Origin: Mycolicibacterium lutetiense
GTDB lineage: Bacteria > Actinomycetota > Actinomycetes > Mycobacteriales > Mycobacteriaceae
Length of the DNA stretch: 64,000 nucleotides
Assembly: GCF_017876775.1 (NCBI RefSeq)
Contig: NZ_JAGIOP010000002.1
Span: forward strand, 3,162,001 to 3,226,000
Direction: 5' to 3'
The notes below the pieces were generated by a model, which saw only the letters and a list, made by a program, of their open reading frames with translations, was not told the DNA's origin and did not search any database. Made by a program: the position numbers and the translations under genes. Positions 9,269-18,041 of this stretch are shown here, piece by piece. How positions within the stretch are numbered: position 1 is the first letter of the stretch; every line of letters starts with the position of its first letter.

Positions 9269-9709
9269 TCAGGCGGACAGCTGCTGCACCCTGGTGACGA
9301 GGGCATTGGCCAGGTGGTCCAGGGTGTCGCCGATGAGCTTCTTGACCATCACGGCCGGGATCGGCAGCTTCACCTCGACCTCGAGATCGACCTGAAGCAG
9401 CGTGTTGTCCGGCCCGAGCGGCACGACCGAGAACCTCTGCTCCTGTTTGGTGAAGTGCTCACCCTGCTGCAGCACGGTGTAGATCTGGTGCTCCGCGGGG
9501 TAGTAGACCGCGTTGATGAAAACGCCGGACTGACCCTGGATCTCGACGTCCATACGCAGCTGGCTGGGCCGGCCGTCGTCGTAGCGGGCCAGGATCCAAC
9601 AGCCCTTGATCTCGGGATTCCACTGTGGGTAGGCCTCGAAATCGGCGACGATCGCCATGATTTTCTCGGCAGGGGCTTCAACCTCGACGGTCTTGCTCAC
9701 GAGCGGCAT
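9269..9709 (-). CDS. SRPBCC (START-like) protein, TB18.5 homologue
   Basis: 146-residue protein of the polyketide cyclase/SRPBCC fold, matching the Rv0164 family (start MPLVSKTVEVEAPAEKIMAI, then YPQWNPEIKGCWIL and ARYDDGRPSQLR). Proteins of this fold bind hydrophobic ligands; the ligand is unknown. The gene overlaps the end of the upstream thioesterase by 32 bases, so the two are co-transcribed, exactly as in M. tuberculosis next to mce1R. Confidence 0.85.
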   Translation of the reverse strand: MPLVSKTVEVEAPAEKIMAIVADFEAYPQWNPEIKGCWILARYDDGRPSQLRMDVEIQGQSGVFINAVYYPAEHQIYTVLQQGEHFTKQEQRFSVVPLGPDNTLLQVDLEVEVKLPIPAVMVKKLIGDTLDHLANALVTRVQQLSA

Positions 9710-10142
9710 CCGGCGAGCATATCGACTGCAGCAGGTCGCGGATCACGTCGGGAATCGGTATCGGCCGGCGCGTGGTCCGGTCGACGTAGACGTGCACCCA
9801 ATTGCCGACCGCCGCAACGGGCCCGTCCGGCTCGAAGAGTCCGAGCCGATAGGTGACACTGCTGTTCCCCAACCGGGCTACCGCCAGTCCTACCACCAGC
9901 GGGTCGGGAAACTTCAACTCCGCGAAGTAGCGGCACCCGGACTCGGCGACCACACCGAGCCAGGACGCGGTGACCGGATCGACGTCGCAGTTGGTGTTGA
10001 TCCACCCGTTGATCGCGGTGTCGAACAGCTCGTAGTACACCGCGTTGTTGAGGTGACCGAACATGTCGTTGTCGGTCCATCGGGTCAGCACCGGCCAGTG
10101 CAACGGAAAGTCATCGCGGGTCAGGTCGGCAGCGTCGGTCAT
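9678..10142 (-). CDS. Hot-dog acyl-CoA thioesterase (Rv0163-like)
   Basis: 154-residue YbgC/4-hydroxybenzoyl-CoA-type thioesterase. The diagnostic segment TRWTDNDMFGHLNNAVYYEL carries the catalytic Asp and the family HxNN motif. Start ATG 10142 (MTDAADL). It would hydrolyse acyl-CoA thioesters and forms an operon with the TB18.5-like gene; the substrate is not evident. Confidence 0.87.
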   Translation of the reverse strand: MTDAADLTRDDFPLHWPVLTRWTDNDMFGHLNNAVYYELFDTAINGWINTNCDVDPVTASWLGVVAESGCRYFAELKFPDPLVVGLAVARLGNSSVTYRLGLFEPDGPVAAVGNWVHVYVDRTTRRPIPIPDVIRDLLQSICSPDAAREQDRRG

Positions 10143-10177
10143 GGCTGAAGTCTGACAGCAGGTGACAGGCTGGTGAC

Positions 10178-11269
10178 ATGTTGATCCGCGGCGCAGTCCT
10201 CGAGCACATCGGCCTCCCCCGCCCATACGCCGAGTCCCAACCGATCCGGGTCAGCGACCTCGAACTCGCCGAACCCGGCCCATGCGAACTGCTGGTGCGC
10301 ATCGAGGCCGCGGGGCTGTGCCATTCCGATCTGTCGGTCGTGGACGGCAACCGGGTACGCCCCGTCCCGATGCTGCTGGGCCATGAAGCCGCCGGGATCG
10401 TCGAGGCCGGCGACACCGATCTGCCGGTGGGTCAGCGGGTGGTGATGACGTTTCTGCCGCGCTGCGGCAATTGCCCGGCGTGCGCCAGCGACGGCCTGAC
10501 ACCGTGCGGCCCCGGGTCGGCCGCCAACGGCGCGGGCACCTTGATGAACGGCGACATCCGGCTGACCCGCGACGACCAACCGGTGTTCCATCACCTCGGG
10601 GTGTCCGGTTTCGCCACCTACGCCGTCGTGGACCGCCGCTCGGTGGTACCCGTCCCCCCAGATGTCCCTGCCGTCGTCGCCTCCTTGTTGGGGTGCGCGG
10701 TACTGACCGGCGGTGGCGCCGTACTCAATGTGGGTAAGCCACAGCCGGGCGACACCGTGATCGTGGTCGGGTTGGGCGGCGTCGGCATGGCTGCGGCGCT
10801 CACTGCGCTCGCACACGACGATGTCCGCGTCATCGGCGTCGACCAGCTGCCCGACAAACTCGCCCGGGCGCGGGCGCTCGGCGTACACGAGGCCTACACT
10901 CCCGAGCAGGCCGCCGACCTCAAGGCCGACGTGGTGATCGAAGCCGCCGGTCACCCCGCCGCGCTGGAAACCTCCATCGCGCTGACCGGGCCCGGCGGGC
11001 GCACCATCACCGTCGGCCTGCCCCGACCGGACGCCCGAATCTCGGTGTCGCCATTGGGTTTCGTCGCCGAAGGCCGTTCTTTGATCGGGAGCTACCTGGG
11101 CTCGGCGGTGCCGGCTCGCGACATCCCACACTTCGTCGAACTCTGGCGGGCCGGCCGGCTGCCGGTGGAATCCCTGGTATCCGACACGATCAGCCTCGAC
11201 GAGATCAACACCGGAATGGACGAGTTGGCCGACGGACACGCCGTGCGGCAGATCATCGAATTCGGCTAG
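10178..11269 (+). CDS. Zinc-dependent alcohol dehydrogenase (Rv0162c/AdhE1-like)
   Basis: 363-residue medium-chain dehydrogenase. Catalytic zinc ligands are C48/H49 (GLCHSD) and H69/E70 (GHE); structural zinc cysteines are C96, C99, C102 and C110; the Rossmann motif is VVGLGGVGM. It oxidises an unknown alcohol with NAD(P). It diverges from the thioesterase with 35 bp between starts. Its TAG stop overlaps the convergent dehydrogenase stop. Synteny with Rv0162c supports the assignment. Confidence 0.88.
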   Translation: MLIRGAVLEHIGLPRPYAESQPIRVSDLELAEPGPCELLVRIEAAGLCHSDLSVVDGNRVRPVPMLLGHEAAGIVEAGDTDLPVGQRVVMTFLPRCGNCPACASDGLTPCGPGSAANGAGTLMNGDIRLTRDDQPVFHHLGVSGFATYAVVDRRSVVPVPPDVPAVVASLLGCAVLTGGGAVLNVGKPQPGDTVIVVGLGGVGMAAALTALAHDDVRVIGVDQLPDKLARARALGVHEAYTPEQAADLKADVVIEAAGHPAALETSIALTGPGGRTITVGLPRPDARISVSPLGFVAEGRSLIGSYLGSAVPARDIPHFVELWRAGRLPVESLVSDTISLDEINTGMDELADGHAVRQIIEFG

Positions 11270-12984
11270 AACCAGCCGTCGCGCATCTCGAGCGTCGTGC
11301 GGTCCAGGCTTGCCAGCAGGTCCAATTGCGGTGCGGTCTTCGGCAGTTCGTAGCGGAAGAAGTATCGGGCGGCCTGCCGCTTGCCGTCATAGAAATCGCC
11401 GTCGCGCCCCGAGGCGGCCAGGACCTGCTCGAGCCAGATCCAGGCTACGACGATGTGCCCGAACGCCTCGAGATACACCGCACTGTTGGCCAACGCGGCC
11501 TCGACATCGCCCGAGGCGAACATCCCTGCCGTCACCGCGACCAGGCGCTGCCACGCGACGTCGAGTTGGTCGGCCAATTCCGGCGTTGAACCGGACGCCG
11601 CTGAGACGGTTTCCGCGATCCGCTCCCCCAATGCGGCGAGCCCGGCCCCGCCGTTCTGGGTTACCTTGCGACCCAACAGGTCCAGGCTCTGGATACCGTG
11701 AGTCCCCTCGTGGATCGGGTTCAGACGATTGTCCCGGTAATGCTGCTCGACGTCGTACTCCCGGGTGTAGCCGTAGCCGCCGTGCACCTGGATCGCCAGG
11801 CTGTTGGCCTCCACGCACCACTGCGACGGCCAGCTCTTGGCGATCGGGGTGAGGATGTCCAGCACGGCGGTGTCATCGGCCGATCCGCTGTCCACGAGCC
11901 TGGCGCAATAGAGCGCCAGCGCGAGCCCACCCTCGACATAGGCCTTCTGCGCCAACAGCATCCGCTTGACGTCGGCATGCTCGATGATCGGCACCTGCGG
12001 GGTCGACGGGTCCTTGACACCCAGGGGCCTGCCCTGCGGACGTTCGCGCGCATACTCCAGCGACTTGAGGTAACCGGTGTACCCGAGAGCGACCGCACCC
12101 ATCCCGACACCCAGGCGGGCCTCGTTCATCATGTGGAACATGTAGACGATCCCGCGGTGCGGTTCGCCGACGAGATAGCCGACCGCGCCGTCGAAGTTGA
12201 GCACGGTGTTGGTGATACCGCGCTGCCCCATCTTGTGATTCAGCCCGGAGATGGCCACCCCGTTTCGGCTTCCGTCGTCCAGGTACTTGGGCACGATGAA
12301 CAGCGAGATGCCCTTGGTGCCAGCGGGACCACCGGGAATCTTGGCCAGCACGAGGTTGATGATGTTCTCGGTCAGCTCATGCTCGGCGCCGGAAATCCAC
12401 ATCTTCGAGCCGAATACCCGATAGCTGCCGTCGGGTTGCGGTTCGGCACGGGTGGTGACGTCGGCCAGCGAGGACCCGGCCTGGGTCTCCGACAGCGCCA
12501 TGGTGCCCGAGAACCGGCCCGCCAGCATGGGTTTGACGTACGTCTCGATCTGTTCGGGAGAGCCGAAGCGGGCCAGCAGGTTGGCGTTGGCGATGGTGAG
12601 CATCAGGTAGCCCGAGGTGGACACGTTGGCCGCGGCGATCCAAGCGAACGCGGCCTGCGCGACGGTGACCGGCAGTTGCGCACCCCCGAGTTCGTCGTCG
12701 AAACCCATCGCGATCAGATCGGCCGCTGCGAACGCGTCCCACGCCTCTTTCACATCGGGGACCAGCGTGACGCTCTGCCCGTCGAACGTCGGCTCGTTGG
12801 CATCGCTGAGTTTGTTGTGCGGCGCGAAGTAGCGGGTGGCCAGTTGCTCGCACAGATCCAGCACGCCGTCGAAGGTTTCGCGGGAGTGCTCGGTGAACCG
12901 GTCCAGCGCCGTGAGCTTTTCGACGTCCAACCACTCGTAGAGCAGGAAGTCCAGATCGCGCCGCGAGAGGATGGTCGACTTCAT
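11266..12984 (-). CDS. Acyl-CoA dehydrogenase, long (FadE5-type) form
   Basis: 572-residue flavoprotein with the extended C-terminal domain of the large FadE5-like class. Visible are the FAD/substrate motif [15 protein letters not shown], the C-terminal EGTHGIQ that carries the base Glu in relatives, and a tail ending near TLEMRDGWF. It would introduce a 2,3-double bond into acyl-CoA. It follows the sigma-factor gene by nine bases on the same strand, so the two are probably co-transcribed. Confidence 0.87.
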   Translation of the reverse strand: MKSTILSRRDLDFLLYEWLDVEKLTALDRFTEHSRETFDGVLDLCEQLATRYFAPHNKLSDANEPTFDGQSVTLVPDVKEAWDAFAAADLIAMGFDDELGGAQLPVTVAQAAFAWIAAANVSTSGYLMLTIANANLLARFGSPEQIETYVKPMLAGRFSGTMALSETQAGSSLADVTTRAEPQPDGSYRVFGSKMWISGAEHELTENIINLVLAKIPGGPAGTKGISLFIVPKYLDDGSRNGVAISGLNHKMGQRGITNTVLNFDGAVGYLVGEPHRGIVYMFHMMNEARLGVGMGAVALGYTGYLKSLEYARERPQGRPLGVKDPSTPQVPIIEHADVKRMLLAQKAYVEGGLALALYCARLVDSGSADDTAVLDILTPIAKSWPSQWCVEANSLAIQVHGGYGYTREYDVEQHYRDNRLNPIHEGTHGIQSLDLLGRKVTQNGGAGLAALGERIAETVSAASGSTPELADQLDVAWQRLVAVTAGMFASGDVEAALANSAVYLEAFGHIVVAWIWLEQVLAASGRDGDFYDGKRQAARYFFRYELPKTAPQLDLLASLDRTTLEMRDGWF

Positions 12985-12993
12985 GCGGCCAGG

Positions 12994-13890
12994 TTAATCG
13001 TCAGGCGGCGGCTGGGGCAGTGACATCCGGGCCAGCCGTCGTGGATCGAGGATCGACACGATCCCGACGAGCCGGCCCCCGTCGACGACGCAGGCCATCA
13101 CGCTGAGCGGGCGACCGGTCGGGCCCCACGCCAGGATCCCCGGCTCGCCGTTGACCGACACGCGCCGGGCCAGGACACGGGTCCCCTGGCCGCGCCGAAC
13201 CGCGGCGACGATCGCGTCCGATCCGGTCCCGACGGTCACGCCGGTCGCTGTGTACCGCTGCCAGCTGACGTCCGGATCCAGCACGCGCAGCAGGGCATCG
13301 AAGTCGCCGTCGCGCGCGGCGGCCAGGAAGGCGTCGACGACCTCACGCTGCTCCTGCTTCCGCCGGCGGCCCCCGGTGGGCGGCGGGACGTCCTGCACCT
13401 TCCGGCGCGCGCGGCTGGCCAGCATCTTGACGGCGTCGCTCGACCTGTCGAGGATCTGCCCGATCTCGACGAACGGCACGGCGAACATGTCGTGCAGGAC
13501 GAACGCCAACCGTTCGTCCGGACGCAGCGACCCCAGCACGACGAGCATCGCCAGCCCGACCGAGTCCGCGAGCACCGCGGCGTCCTCCGGGGTGTCTTCC
13601 CGGGTCTCCAAGTCCTCGGTGACGACGAGTTCAGGAATGCCGGCGGCCGGGGACACCTCGGCGCGGCTGGTACGCGACCGCAGCATGTCGATACAGATCC
13701 GGCCCACCACGGTCGTCAGCCATCCGGCGACGTTCTCGACCGAGCCCGCGTCCTGACGAGACAGGCGCAGCCACGCTTCCTGGACCGCGTCCTCGGCGTC
13801 TGCCCGCGAGCCGAGGACCCGGTGGGCGACCGCGAGCAGTCGCGGGCGCTGCCCTTCGAATGTCTCCGCCAGTGATGCGTCGGGCGTCAT
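12994..13890 (-). CDS. ECF sigma factor with C-terminal SnoaL-like domain (ECF41-like)
   Basis: 298 residues: sigma region 2 (about 10-80, DAEDAVQEAWLRLSRQ), region 4 (about 110-170, FVEIGQILDRSSDAVKMLASRAR) and a C-terminal NTF2/SnoaL-like domain (about 185-285). That architecture is ECF41-like, in which the C-terminal domain replaces an anti-sigma factor. The DGGGK linker and NPDKV tail motifs I associate with ECF41 are not visible (here DPDVSW and LDPRRL), so it is a divergent member. The divergent DoxX-like gene is the obvious regulatory target. Confidence 0.85.
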   Translation of the reverse strand: MTPDASLAETFEGQRPRLLAVAHRVLGSRADAEDAVQEAWLRLSRQDAGSVENVAGWLTTVVGRICIDMLRSRTSRAEVSPAAGIPELVVTEDLETREDTPEDAAVLADSVGLAMLVVLGSLRPDERLAFVLHDMFAVPFVEIGQILDRSSDAVKMLASRARRKVQDVPPPTGGRRRKQEQREVVDAFLAAARDGDFDALLRVLDPDVSWQRYTATGVTVGTGSDAIVAAVRRGQGTRVLARRVSVNGEPGILAWGPTGRPLSVMACVVDGGRLVGIVSILDPRRLARMSLPQPPPDD

Positions 13891-13970
13891 GCGTTACCTC
13901 TCCTCGCGCGGATCCGTCATAAGAGTGACGAGTCGGCAACAACCGACGTAACCACGAAACGGAGCGAGCG

Positions 13971-14351
13971 ATGCACACCACCCTTTGGATCATCACCATC
14001 GTCGCGGCGGCGGCCTACGTGGCCGGCGGGGCCAGCCTGCTGTTGATGTCGCGGGAGAAGTACCGGTCGCTGGGCAGCAATCAGCATTGGGTCGATGATT
14101 TCGGTGACAACCACCTGAAGGCGATCGCGACGATCAAACTGGTCGGTGCGATCGGCCTGGTGCTACCTGCGGCGGTGGGTATCGCGCCCGTGCTGACCCC
14201 GCTGGCCGCCTGCGGCCTGGCCTTGTTCATGGCCGGTGCCGCCACCACGAGATTCCGTCGCAGCGAGTGGCTCTACATGGCCGGCGACATCGTCTTTATC
14301 GGTGTGTTCGCCTACCTGGCCTGGGGCTGGTTCACCGCGCCCGTCACCTGA
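13971..14351 (+). CDS. DoxX-like small membrane protein
   Basis: 126 residues with four predicted membrane segments (about 4-25, 48-68, 72-92, 98-120), matching the DoxX_2/DUF4267-like class. Start ATG 13971 has GGAGCGAGCG ahead of it. It diverges from the ECF sigma gene with 80 bp between; ECF41 sigma factors are often encoded beside a membrane protein or oxidoreductase that they activate, so this is a candidate target. No TGTCACA-type ECF41 promoter was found by eye. Its end overlaps the convergent SDR by eight bases. Confidence 0.78.
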   Translation: MHTTLWIITIVAAAAYVAGGASLLLMSREKYRSLGSNQHWVDDFGDNHLKAIATIKLVGAIGLVLPAAVGIAPVLTPLAACGLALFMAGAATTRFRRSEWLYMAGDIVFIGVFAYLAWGWFTAPVT

Positions 14352-15117
14352 TGGTGCTCGCTCCACCGTCGACGGGGATCACCGCACCGGTGATGTAGGC
14401 GCTGGCCCGGCTGGCCAAAAACACCGAGATCCCGGCGATGTCGTCGGGCTGACCGATCCGGCCGAGCGGCAGCGCCGACCCGACCGCCTCGGACCCGCCA
14501 CGCAGCATCTCCTTGGTCATCCGGGATTCGAACAGACCCGGGGCGATCGCGTTGACCAGGATCCGCGGGGCCAGTTCCCCGGCGAGGTGGCGCGTCAGCA
14601 TGTGCACGGCGGCCTTGCTGGCGCTGTAGGAGAAGTTGTCGCGGCCCTTGCCGGGCGCGACGATGCCGTCGATGCTGCCGGTGTTGATCACGCGTGCCGG
14701 ATCCTCTTCGGTGGCAGCGGCATTCAGCAGCGGCGTGAGCGCCCGGGTCAGCAGGAACACGCCTTTGACGTTGACGTCGTACACCTTGTCGAACCCGGAC
14801 TCCGGGAACTCCTCGTACGGTGCGCCCCAGGCCGCCCCCGCATTGTTGAACAGTGCGTGGATCGCGTCCTCGCGTCCGGTGACGGCCGCCGTGAGTGCGG
14901 CGACACCCTCGGCAGTCCCGAGATCGGCCGGCACCGCGGTCACCCGACCGAGCGGGGACAGCGCGTCCACCGCCGCGTTGAGCTCGGCCTCCTTCCGGCT
15001 CGAGATGTACACGGACGCCCCCGCCTGCAGCAGGCCCCGGGCCATCATCAGGCCGATGCCACGGCCGCCACCGGTGACGACGGCGACCTTGCCGTCCAGA
15101 CGGAACAGATCAGTCAT
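14344..15117 (-). CDS. SDR-family oxidoreductase
   Basis: 257-residue classical short-chain dehydrogenase: TGGGRGIG cofactor loop (about residues 16-23), NNAG, catalytic Ser in NTGSIDG and YSASK. A beta-ketoacyl-ACP-reductase-like enzyme or alcohol dehydrogenase; substrate unknown. It starts three bases after the TetR stop and is therefore the second gene of a TetR-SDR operon. Confidence 0.87.
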   Translation of the reverse strand: MTDLFRLDGKVAVVTGGGRGIGLMMARGLLQAGASVYISSRKEAELNAAVDALSPLGRVTAVPADLGTAEGVAALTAAVTGREDAIHALFNNAGAAWGAPYEEFPESGFDKVYDVNVKGVFLLTRALTPLLNAAATEEDPARVINTGSIDGIVAPGKGRDNFSYSASKAAVHMLTRHLAGELAPRILVNAIAPGLFESRMTKEMLRGGSEAVGSALPLGRIGQPDDIAGISVFLASRASAYITGAVIPVDGGASTIR

Positions 15118-15120
15118 GTT

Positions 15121-15798
15121 CTAGGCCTTCTCGTCGACTTCGACACCGAGCGGAGATTCGTTGCGGATTCCCTCGTCGCGGATCAGCCCGCGCAGCAGCG
15201 CCGTGCTGAACTCGACGGCGATCTCCTGGGCGGTGCGTCTGCCGTGCGGTCGCAGCCAGCGGTAGGACCCCAGCGTCATCCCGATGTAGCCGAGGGCCAG
15301 CACGTGGGAGTCGCAGTCGTAGAACTCGCCGCTCGCGATACCGCGGTCGATCACGTCGCGGACATGCTCGTAGACCTGGGTCTCGGCGCGCCGGATGTAG
15401 GCCACCTGCTCCTCGGTGAACCACTCCGCGATGTATGGGCCTTCCTGGAAGTACACCGCGGCGCGCTCCAGGTCGTTGGCGATGCCGACCATCAGTCGCC
15501 GGGTGAAGTTGTAGATGGTTTCCCGTGCCGAGGCGGTGGGGTCGTCATGCAGGGCCTCGACGGTGAAGTCTGCGGTGCCCTTGTAGATGTCGTAGAGGAT
15601 CAGCGACTTACTCGAGTAGTAGTGATAGACCGTGGCCTTGTTCAGTCCGACGGCCTCGGCGACATCGTCCATCCGGGTGCCGTGATATCCGCGAGCGGCG
15701 AACAGCTTGGCCGCGACGGCCAGCAGCTCATCGCGGCGGGACGTTCCGTTGGTGGCCGCGCCTCCGCGGCCCCGACTGCCCTCTGCATCGGATGACAT
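15121..15798 (-). CDS. TetR-family regulator (Rv0158-like)
   Basis: 225 residues. The N-terminal helix-turn-helix (about 22-66, AAKLFAARGYHGTRMDDVAEAVGLNKATVYHYY with K/S following) is canonical TetR. The C-terminal part (ERAAVYFQEGPYIAEWFT, GYIGMTLGSYRWLRPHGRRT) resembles M. tuberculosis Rv0158 as I recall it. It is operonic with the SDR and probably autoregulated through the inverted repeat about 50 bp upstream. Confidence 0.87.
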   Translation of the reverse strand: MSSDAEGSRGRGGAATNGTSRRDELLAVAAKLFAARGYHGTRMDDVAEAVGLNKATVYHYYSSKSLILYDIYKGTADFTVEALHDDPTASARETIYNFTRRLMVGIANDLERAAVYFQEGPYIAEWFTEEQVAYIRRAETQVYEHVRDVIDRGIASGEFYDCDSHVLALGYIGMTLGSYRWLRPHGRRTAQEIAVEFSTALLRGLIRDEGIRNESPLGVEVDEKA

Positions 15799-15844
15799 AT
15801 CACACTCACTATCAGCATGACCCGGACCTTGCCCAGGTAATCAA

Positions 15845-15860
15845 TCAACTAGATGGTTGA
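15845..15860. promoter_or_regulatory. Inverted repeat, TetR operator candidate
   Basis: Perfect repeat TCAAC-N6-GTTGA upstream of the TetR-SDR operon (start at 15798) and upstream of the small leaderless gene at 15925. Size and position fit a TetR dimer site that could control both directions. Confidence 0.5.
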
Positions 15861-15912
15861 ACAGTGTATGCAATTCCCCCCGCGATCCTGTTCCCGGCGT
15901 GTCTACTGCGTC

Positions 15913-15918
15913 TAGACT
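15913..15918 (+). promoter_or_regulatory. -10 hexamer TAGACT of a leaderless transcript
   Basis: TANNNT-type mycobacterial -10 element with its last T seven bases before the ATG at 15925, which places the transcription start on the start codon. Confidence 0.5.
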
Positions 15919-15924
15919 GCGGGG

Positions 15925-16035
15925 ATGGATCCGAATCCTGACTACGACGTCAGCGACGAGAGCGACTTCTTCTTCCCGTGGCTGGCGTGGGGTCTGCGTG
16001 GCGTCTACCCGCCGCCGGCCTATCCCCCGGTGTAA
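15925..16035 (+). CDS. Small 36-residue protein, probably leaderless
   Basis: Reads MDPNPDYDVSDESDFFFPWL and ends WGLRGVYPPPAYPPV. An acidic N-terminus is followed by an aromatic FFFPWLAWGL patch and a Pro/Tyr tail. There is no family I can name. Support for a real gene is the well-placed TAGACT element giving a leaderless mRNA and the non-random composition. The hydrophobic centre is too short for a clear membrane helix but could be an amphipathic anchor. Confidence 0.55.
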   Translation: MDPNPDYDVSDESDFFFPWLAWGLRGVYPPPAYPPV

Positions 16036-16239
16036 TCAGGACTGTTCGTCCGTATTCGCAGTCCTCGCGCGCTGGTGATGCCGGCGCGCCTTCATGCGGT
16101 TTCCGCAGGTAGCCATCGAACACCACCGTTTGGTATTCGGCTTCGTCTGATCGATCAGGAAGAGCCGGCAATCCGGGTTCACGCACGCGCGTAGCCGCCC
16201 CGGACTCGCGACGTGTTCAATCGATCGACTCCGCCGAAA
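16036..16239 (-). pseudogene. Remnant of a CGNR zinc-ribbon protein
   Basis: The minus strand reads the C-terminal half of a CGNR-domain regulator: ACVNPDC, then RLFLIDQTKPNTKRWCSMAT and CGNRMKARRHHQR, ending at a TGA at 16038-16036. Both CxxxxC pairs of the zinc ribbon are intact. Upstream in frame there is a stop at 16260-16258 inside tauB and no ATG; the N-terminal ABATE-like domain (about 100 or more residues in the family) is missing. The remnant lies directly after the tauB stop, so it is a decayed gene cut by a past rearrangement. Confidence 0.75.
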
Positions 16240-16240
16240 A

Positions 16241-17029
16241 TTAGGCCGCGGCCAGCTTCACGGCCTCACTCACATCCGTCCGCAGCTTGAGGTACTCCGG
16301 CGAGCTTCGCAGTTCATGCGCGTCGACACCGGCACGCGGCAATTCCACCGGCAGGTCCAGGGCGATCTTCCCGGGGCGGCGCGTCAGCACCACGATCCGC
16401 GACCCCAGGAACGCGGCCTCGTCCGCGCTGTGCGTCACGAAAACCGTTGTGCGACCGGACTCGGCGCTCACCTGACGGACGTCCTCCTGCAACCGTTCGC
16501 GAGTGAGCGCGTCCAGGGCCGCGAACGGCTCGTCCAGCAGGAACAGCGGGGTTTCGGCGGCCAGCGCCCGCGCGATCGCGACGCGCTGCTGTTGACCGCC
16601 ACTGATCTCCCAGATCTTGCGGCCCTCAGTGCCTTCCAGCCCGACGCGCTCGAGCAGTTCTTCACGACGTTCGACGCGCCGTTCGCGCGGCACCTTGGCG
16701 TACTTCAGCGCCAGGTCCACGTTGCCGCCGACCGTGCGCCACGGGAACAACCGCGGCTGCTGGAACACCACCCCGGATGTCACCCCGGGCGTCGGCGGCG
16801 TACCCGCCACGTGAACCTCACCCTCGGACGGGGTTTCGAACCCGGCGATCAGGCGCAGCAGTGTGCTCTTGCCGCATCCCGACGCGCCCACCAGGACCAG
16901 GAACGATCCGGGTTCGACGTGCAGATCCAGCGGGCCGAGTGCCGTCACCTCGTCCGAACCACGCCCGTAGCGGTGCGCGACGTTCCTGATCTTCAGGCCG
17001 CCGGACGTTTCACTGCTTGACGATGACAT
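16241..17029 (-). CDS. tauB: Sulfonate/taurine ABC transporter ATPase
   Basis: 262-residue ATPase: Walker A GASGCGKST (about 48-56), Q-loop VVFQQPRLFPW, signature ISGGQQQRVAIARAL, Walker B LFLLDEPFAALD and switch His VTHSADEA. Start ATG 17029 (MSSSSSE) overlaps tauA by 20 bases. It energises import through TauC. It is the last gene of the tauC-tauA-tauB operon and is followed by the CGNR remnant. Confidence 0.9.
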   Translation of the reverse strand: MSSSSSETSGGLKIRNVAHRYGRGSDEVTALGPLDLHVEPGSFLVLVGASGCGKSTLLRLIAGFETPSEGEVHVAGTPPTPGVTSGVVFQQPRLFPWRTVGGNVDLALKYAKVPRERRVERREELLERVGLEGTEGRKIWEISGGQQQRVAIARALAAETPLFLLDEPFAALDALTRERLQEDVRQVSAESGRTTVFVTHSADEAAFLGSRIVVLTRRPGKIALDLPVELPRAGVDAHELRSSPEYLKLRTDVSEAVKLAAA

Positions 17030-18041
17030 CCGGTAGCCCCTTCGTGTAGATGGCGCCCTGGAAGCCCTGCAGCGGCGCGGCCTCGGGGATCTGCTTCTGA
17101 TCGGCCAGGAACTGTGACGCGCTCTGCAGGTTGGCGGCGATGTTGCCCGGTGCACCGTCACTACCCAGCCACTCGGGCGAGGCCACCTCTGCGGGCGTCA
17201 GGTAGACGCCCTGCTTGAGTTGTCCGGCAACATCTTCGGGGCTGAGGCCGACCTCGGCCGCGATCGCCTTGGCCGCGGCCTGCGGGTCGTCCTTGATGAC
17301 GTTCAGCGCGCGGGCCTGCTGCTGACGCCAGACATCGACCACCTCGGGATGAGCGGTGGAGAACTCGTCGGACACTGCGGCGAGATCCAGCGTCGGCTTG
17401 CCGTCCTTGGCCAGCTGCCGGCTGGTGATCAGATCCTTGCCGGTCTTGCGGAGCTGGTCCAGCGTGGGCAGCCAGCTGTAGGCCGCGGCGATGTCGCCGC
17501 GCTCCCAGGCCGCCAGGATGGCCTGCGGTTGCAGGTCTATCAGCTGAACATCACTGGGCGACAACCCGTTCTGTGCCAGTGCGGCGAGCAGGCTGTAGTG
17601 CGCGGTGGACGCGAACGGGGTGGCGATCCGCTTGCCCCGCAGATCGGCGATCGAGTTGACGCCGGCGCCGTCACGGGCCACCAGGGCCTCGTTGTCACCG
17701 GCGACGTCGAGCACGAAGGCCACCTTGTACGGAATGTTCAGCGGGGCCGACAAACCGCGGGCCACCGGGCTCGAGCCCAGGGCGCCGAAGTCCAGTTCCT
17801 TGGCGATGAACGCGGTGTTCACGTCCGCCCCGGAGTCGAACTTGGTCCACTTGATGTTGTAGTCGGGCAGCGCCTCTTCGAGCCACTTGTTGTTCTTGAC
17901 GATCAGATCCCCACTCGGAAAGGACTGGTAGCCAAGGCGAATGGTGGGCTTCTGGGCGTCCTCGCCGGAGTGGTCCACCGCGCACCCGGCCAGTGCCACA
18001 GTTGCGGCAGCCAGCACGGTAAGCAGCTTCGTCAATCTCAT
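17010..18041 (-). CDS. tauA: Taurine/sulfonate-binding lipoprotein
   Basis: 343-residue periplasmic binding protein with a lipoprotein signal (lipobox LAGC, Cys19). It matches the TauA class at KFDSGADVNTAF, LGSSPVARGL, GKRIATPFASTAHYSLLAAL, DLQPQAILAAWERGDI and PTLDLAAVS. It captures taurine or another alkanesulfonate as a sulfur source. Its ATG overlaps the tauC stop (ATGA). The tri-Cys leader upstream of the operon independently supports a sulfur role. Confidence 0.9.
   Translation of the reverse strand: MRLTKLLTVLAAATVALAGCAVDHSGEDAQKPTIRLGYQSFPSGDLIVKNNKWLEEALPDYNIKWTKFDSGADVNTAFIAKELDFGALGSSPVARGLSAPLNIPYKVAFVLDVAGDNEALVARDGAGVNSIADLRGKRIATPFASTAHYSLLAALAQNGLSPSDVQLIDLQPQAILAAWERGDIAAAYSWLPTLDQLRKTGKDLITSRQLAKDGKPTLDLAAVSDEFSTAHPEVVDVWRQQQARALNVIKDDPQAAAKAIAAEVGLSPEDVAGQLKQGVYLTPAEVASPEWLGSDGAPGNIAANLQSASQFLADQKQIPEAAPLQGFQGAIYTKGLPDVIVKQ

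Noticed and set aside
6996..9395. 799-codon plus-strand frame across fadD5 and mce1R
   Set aside because: Antisense to fadD5 and out of frame with mce1R; composition is typical of GC-rich shadow frames and no motif is seen.
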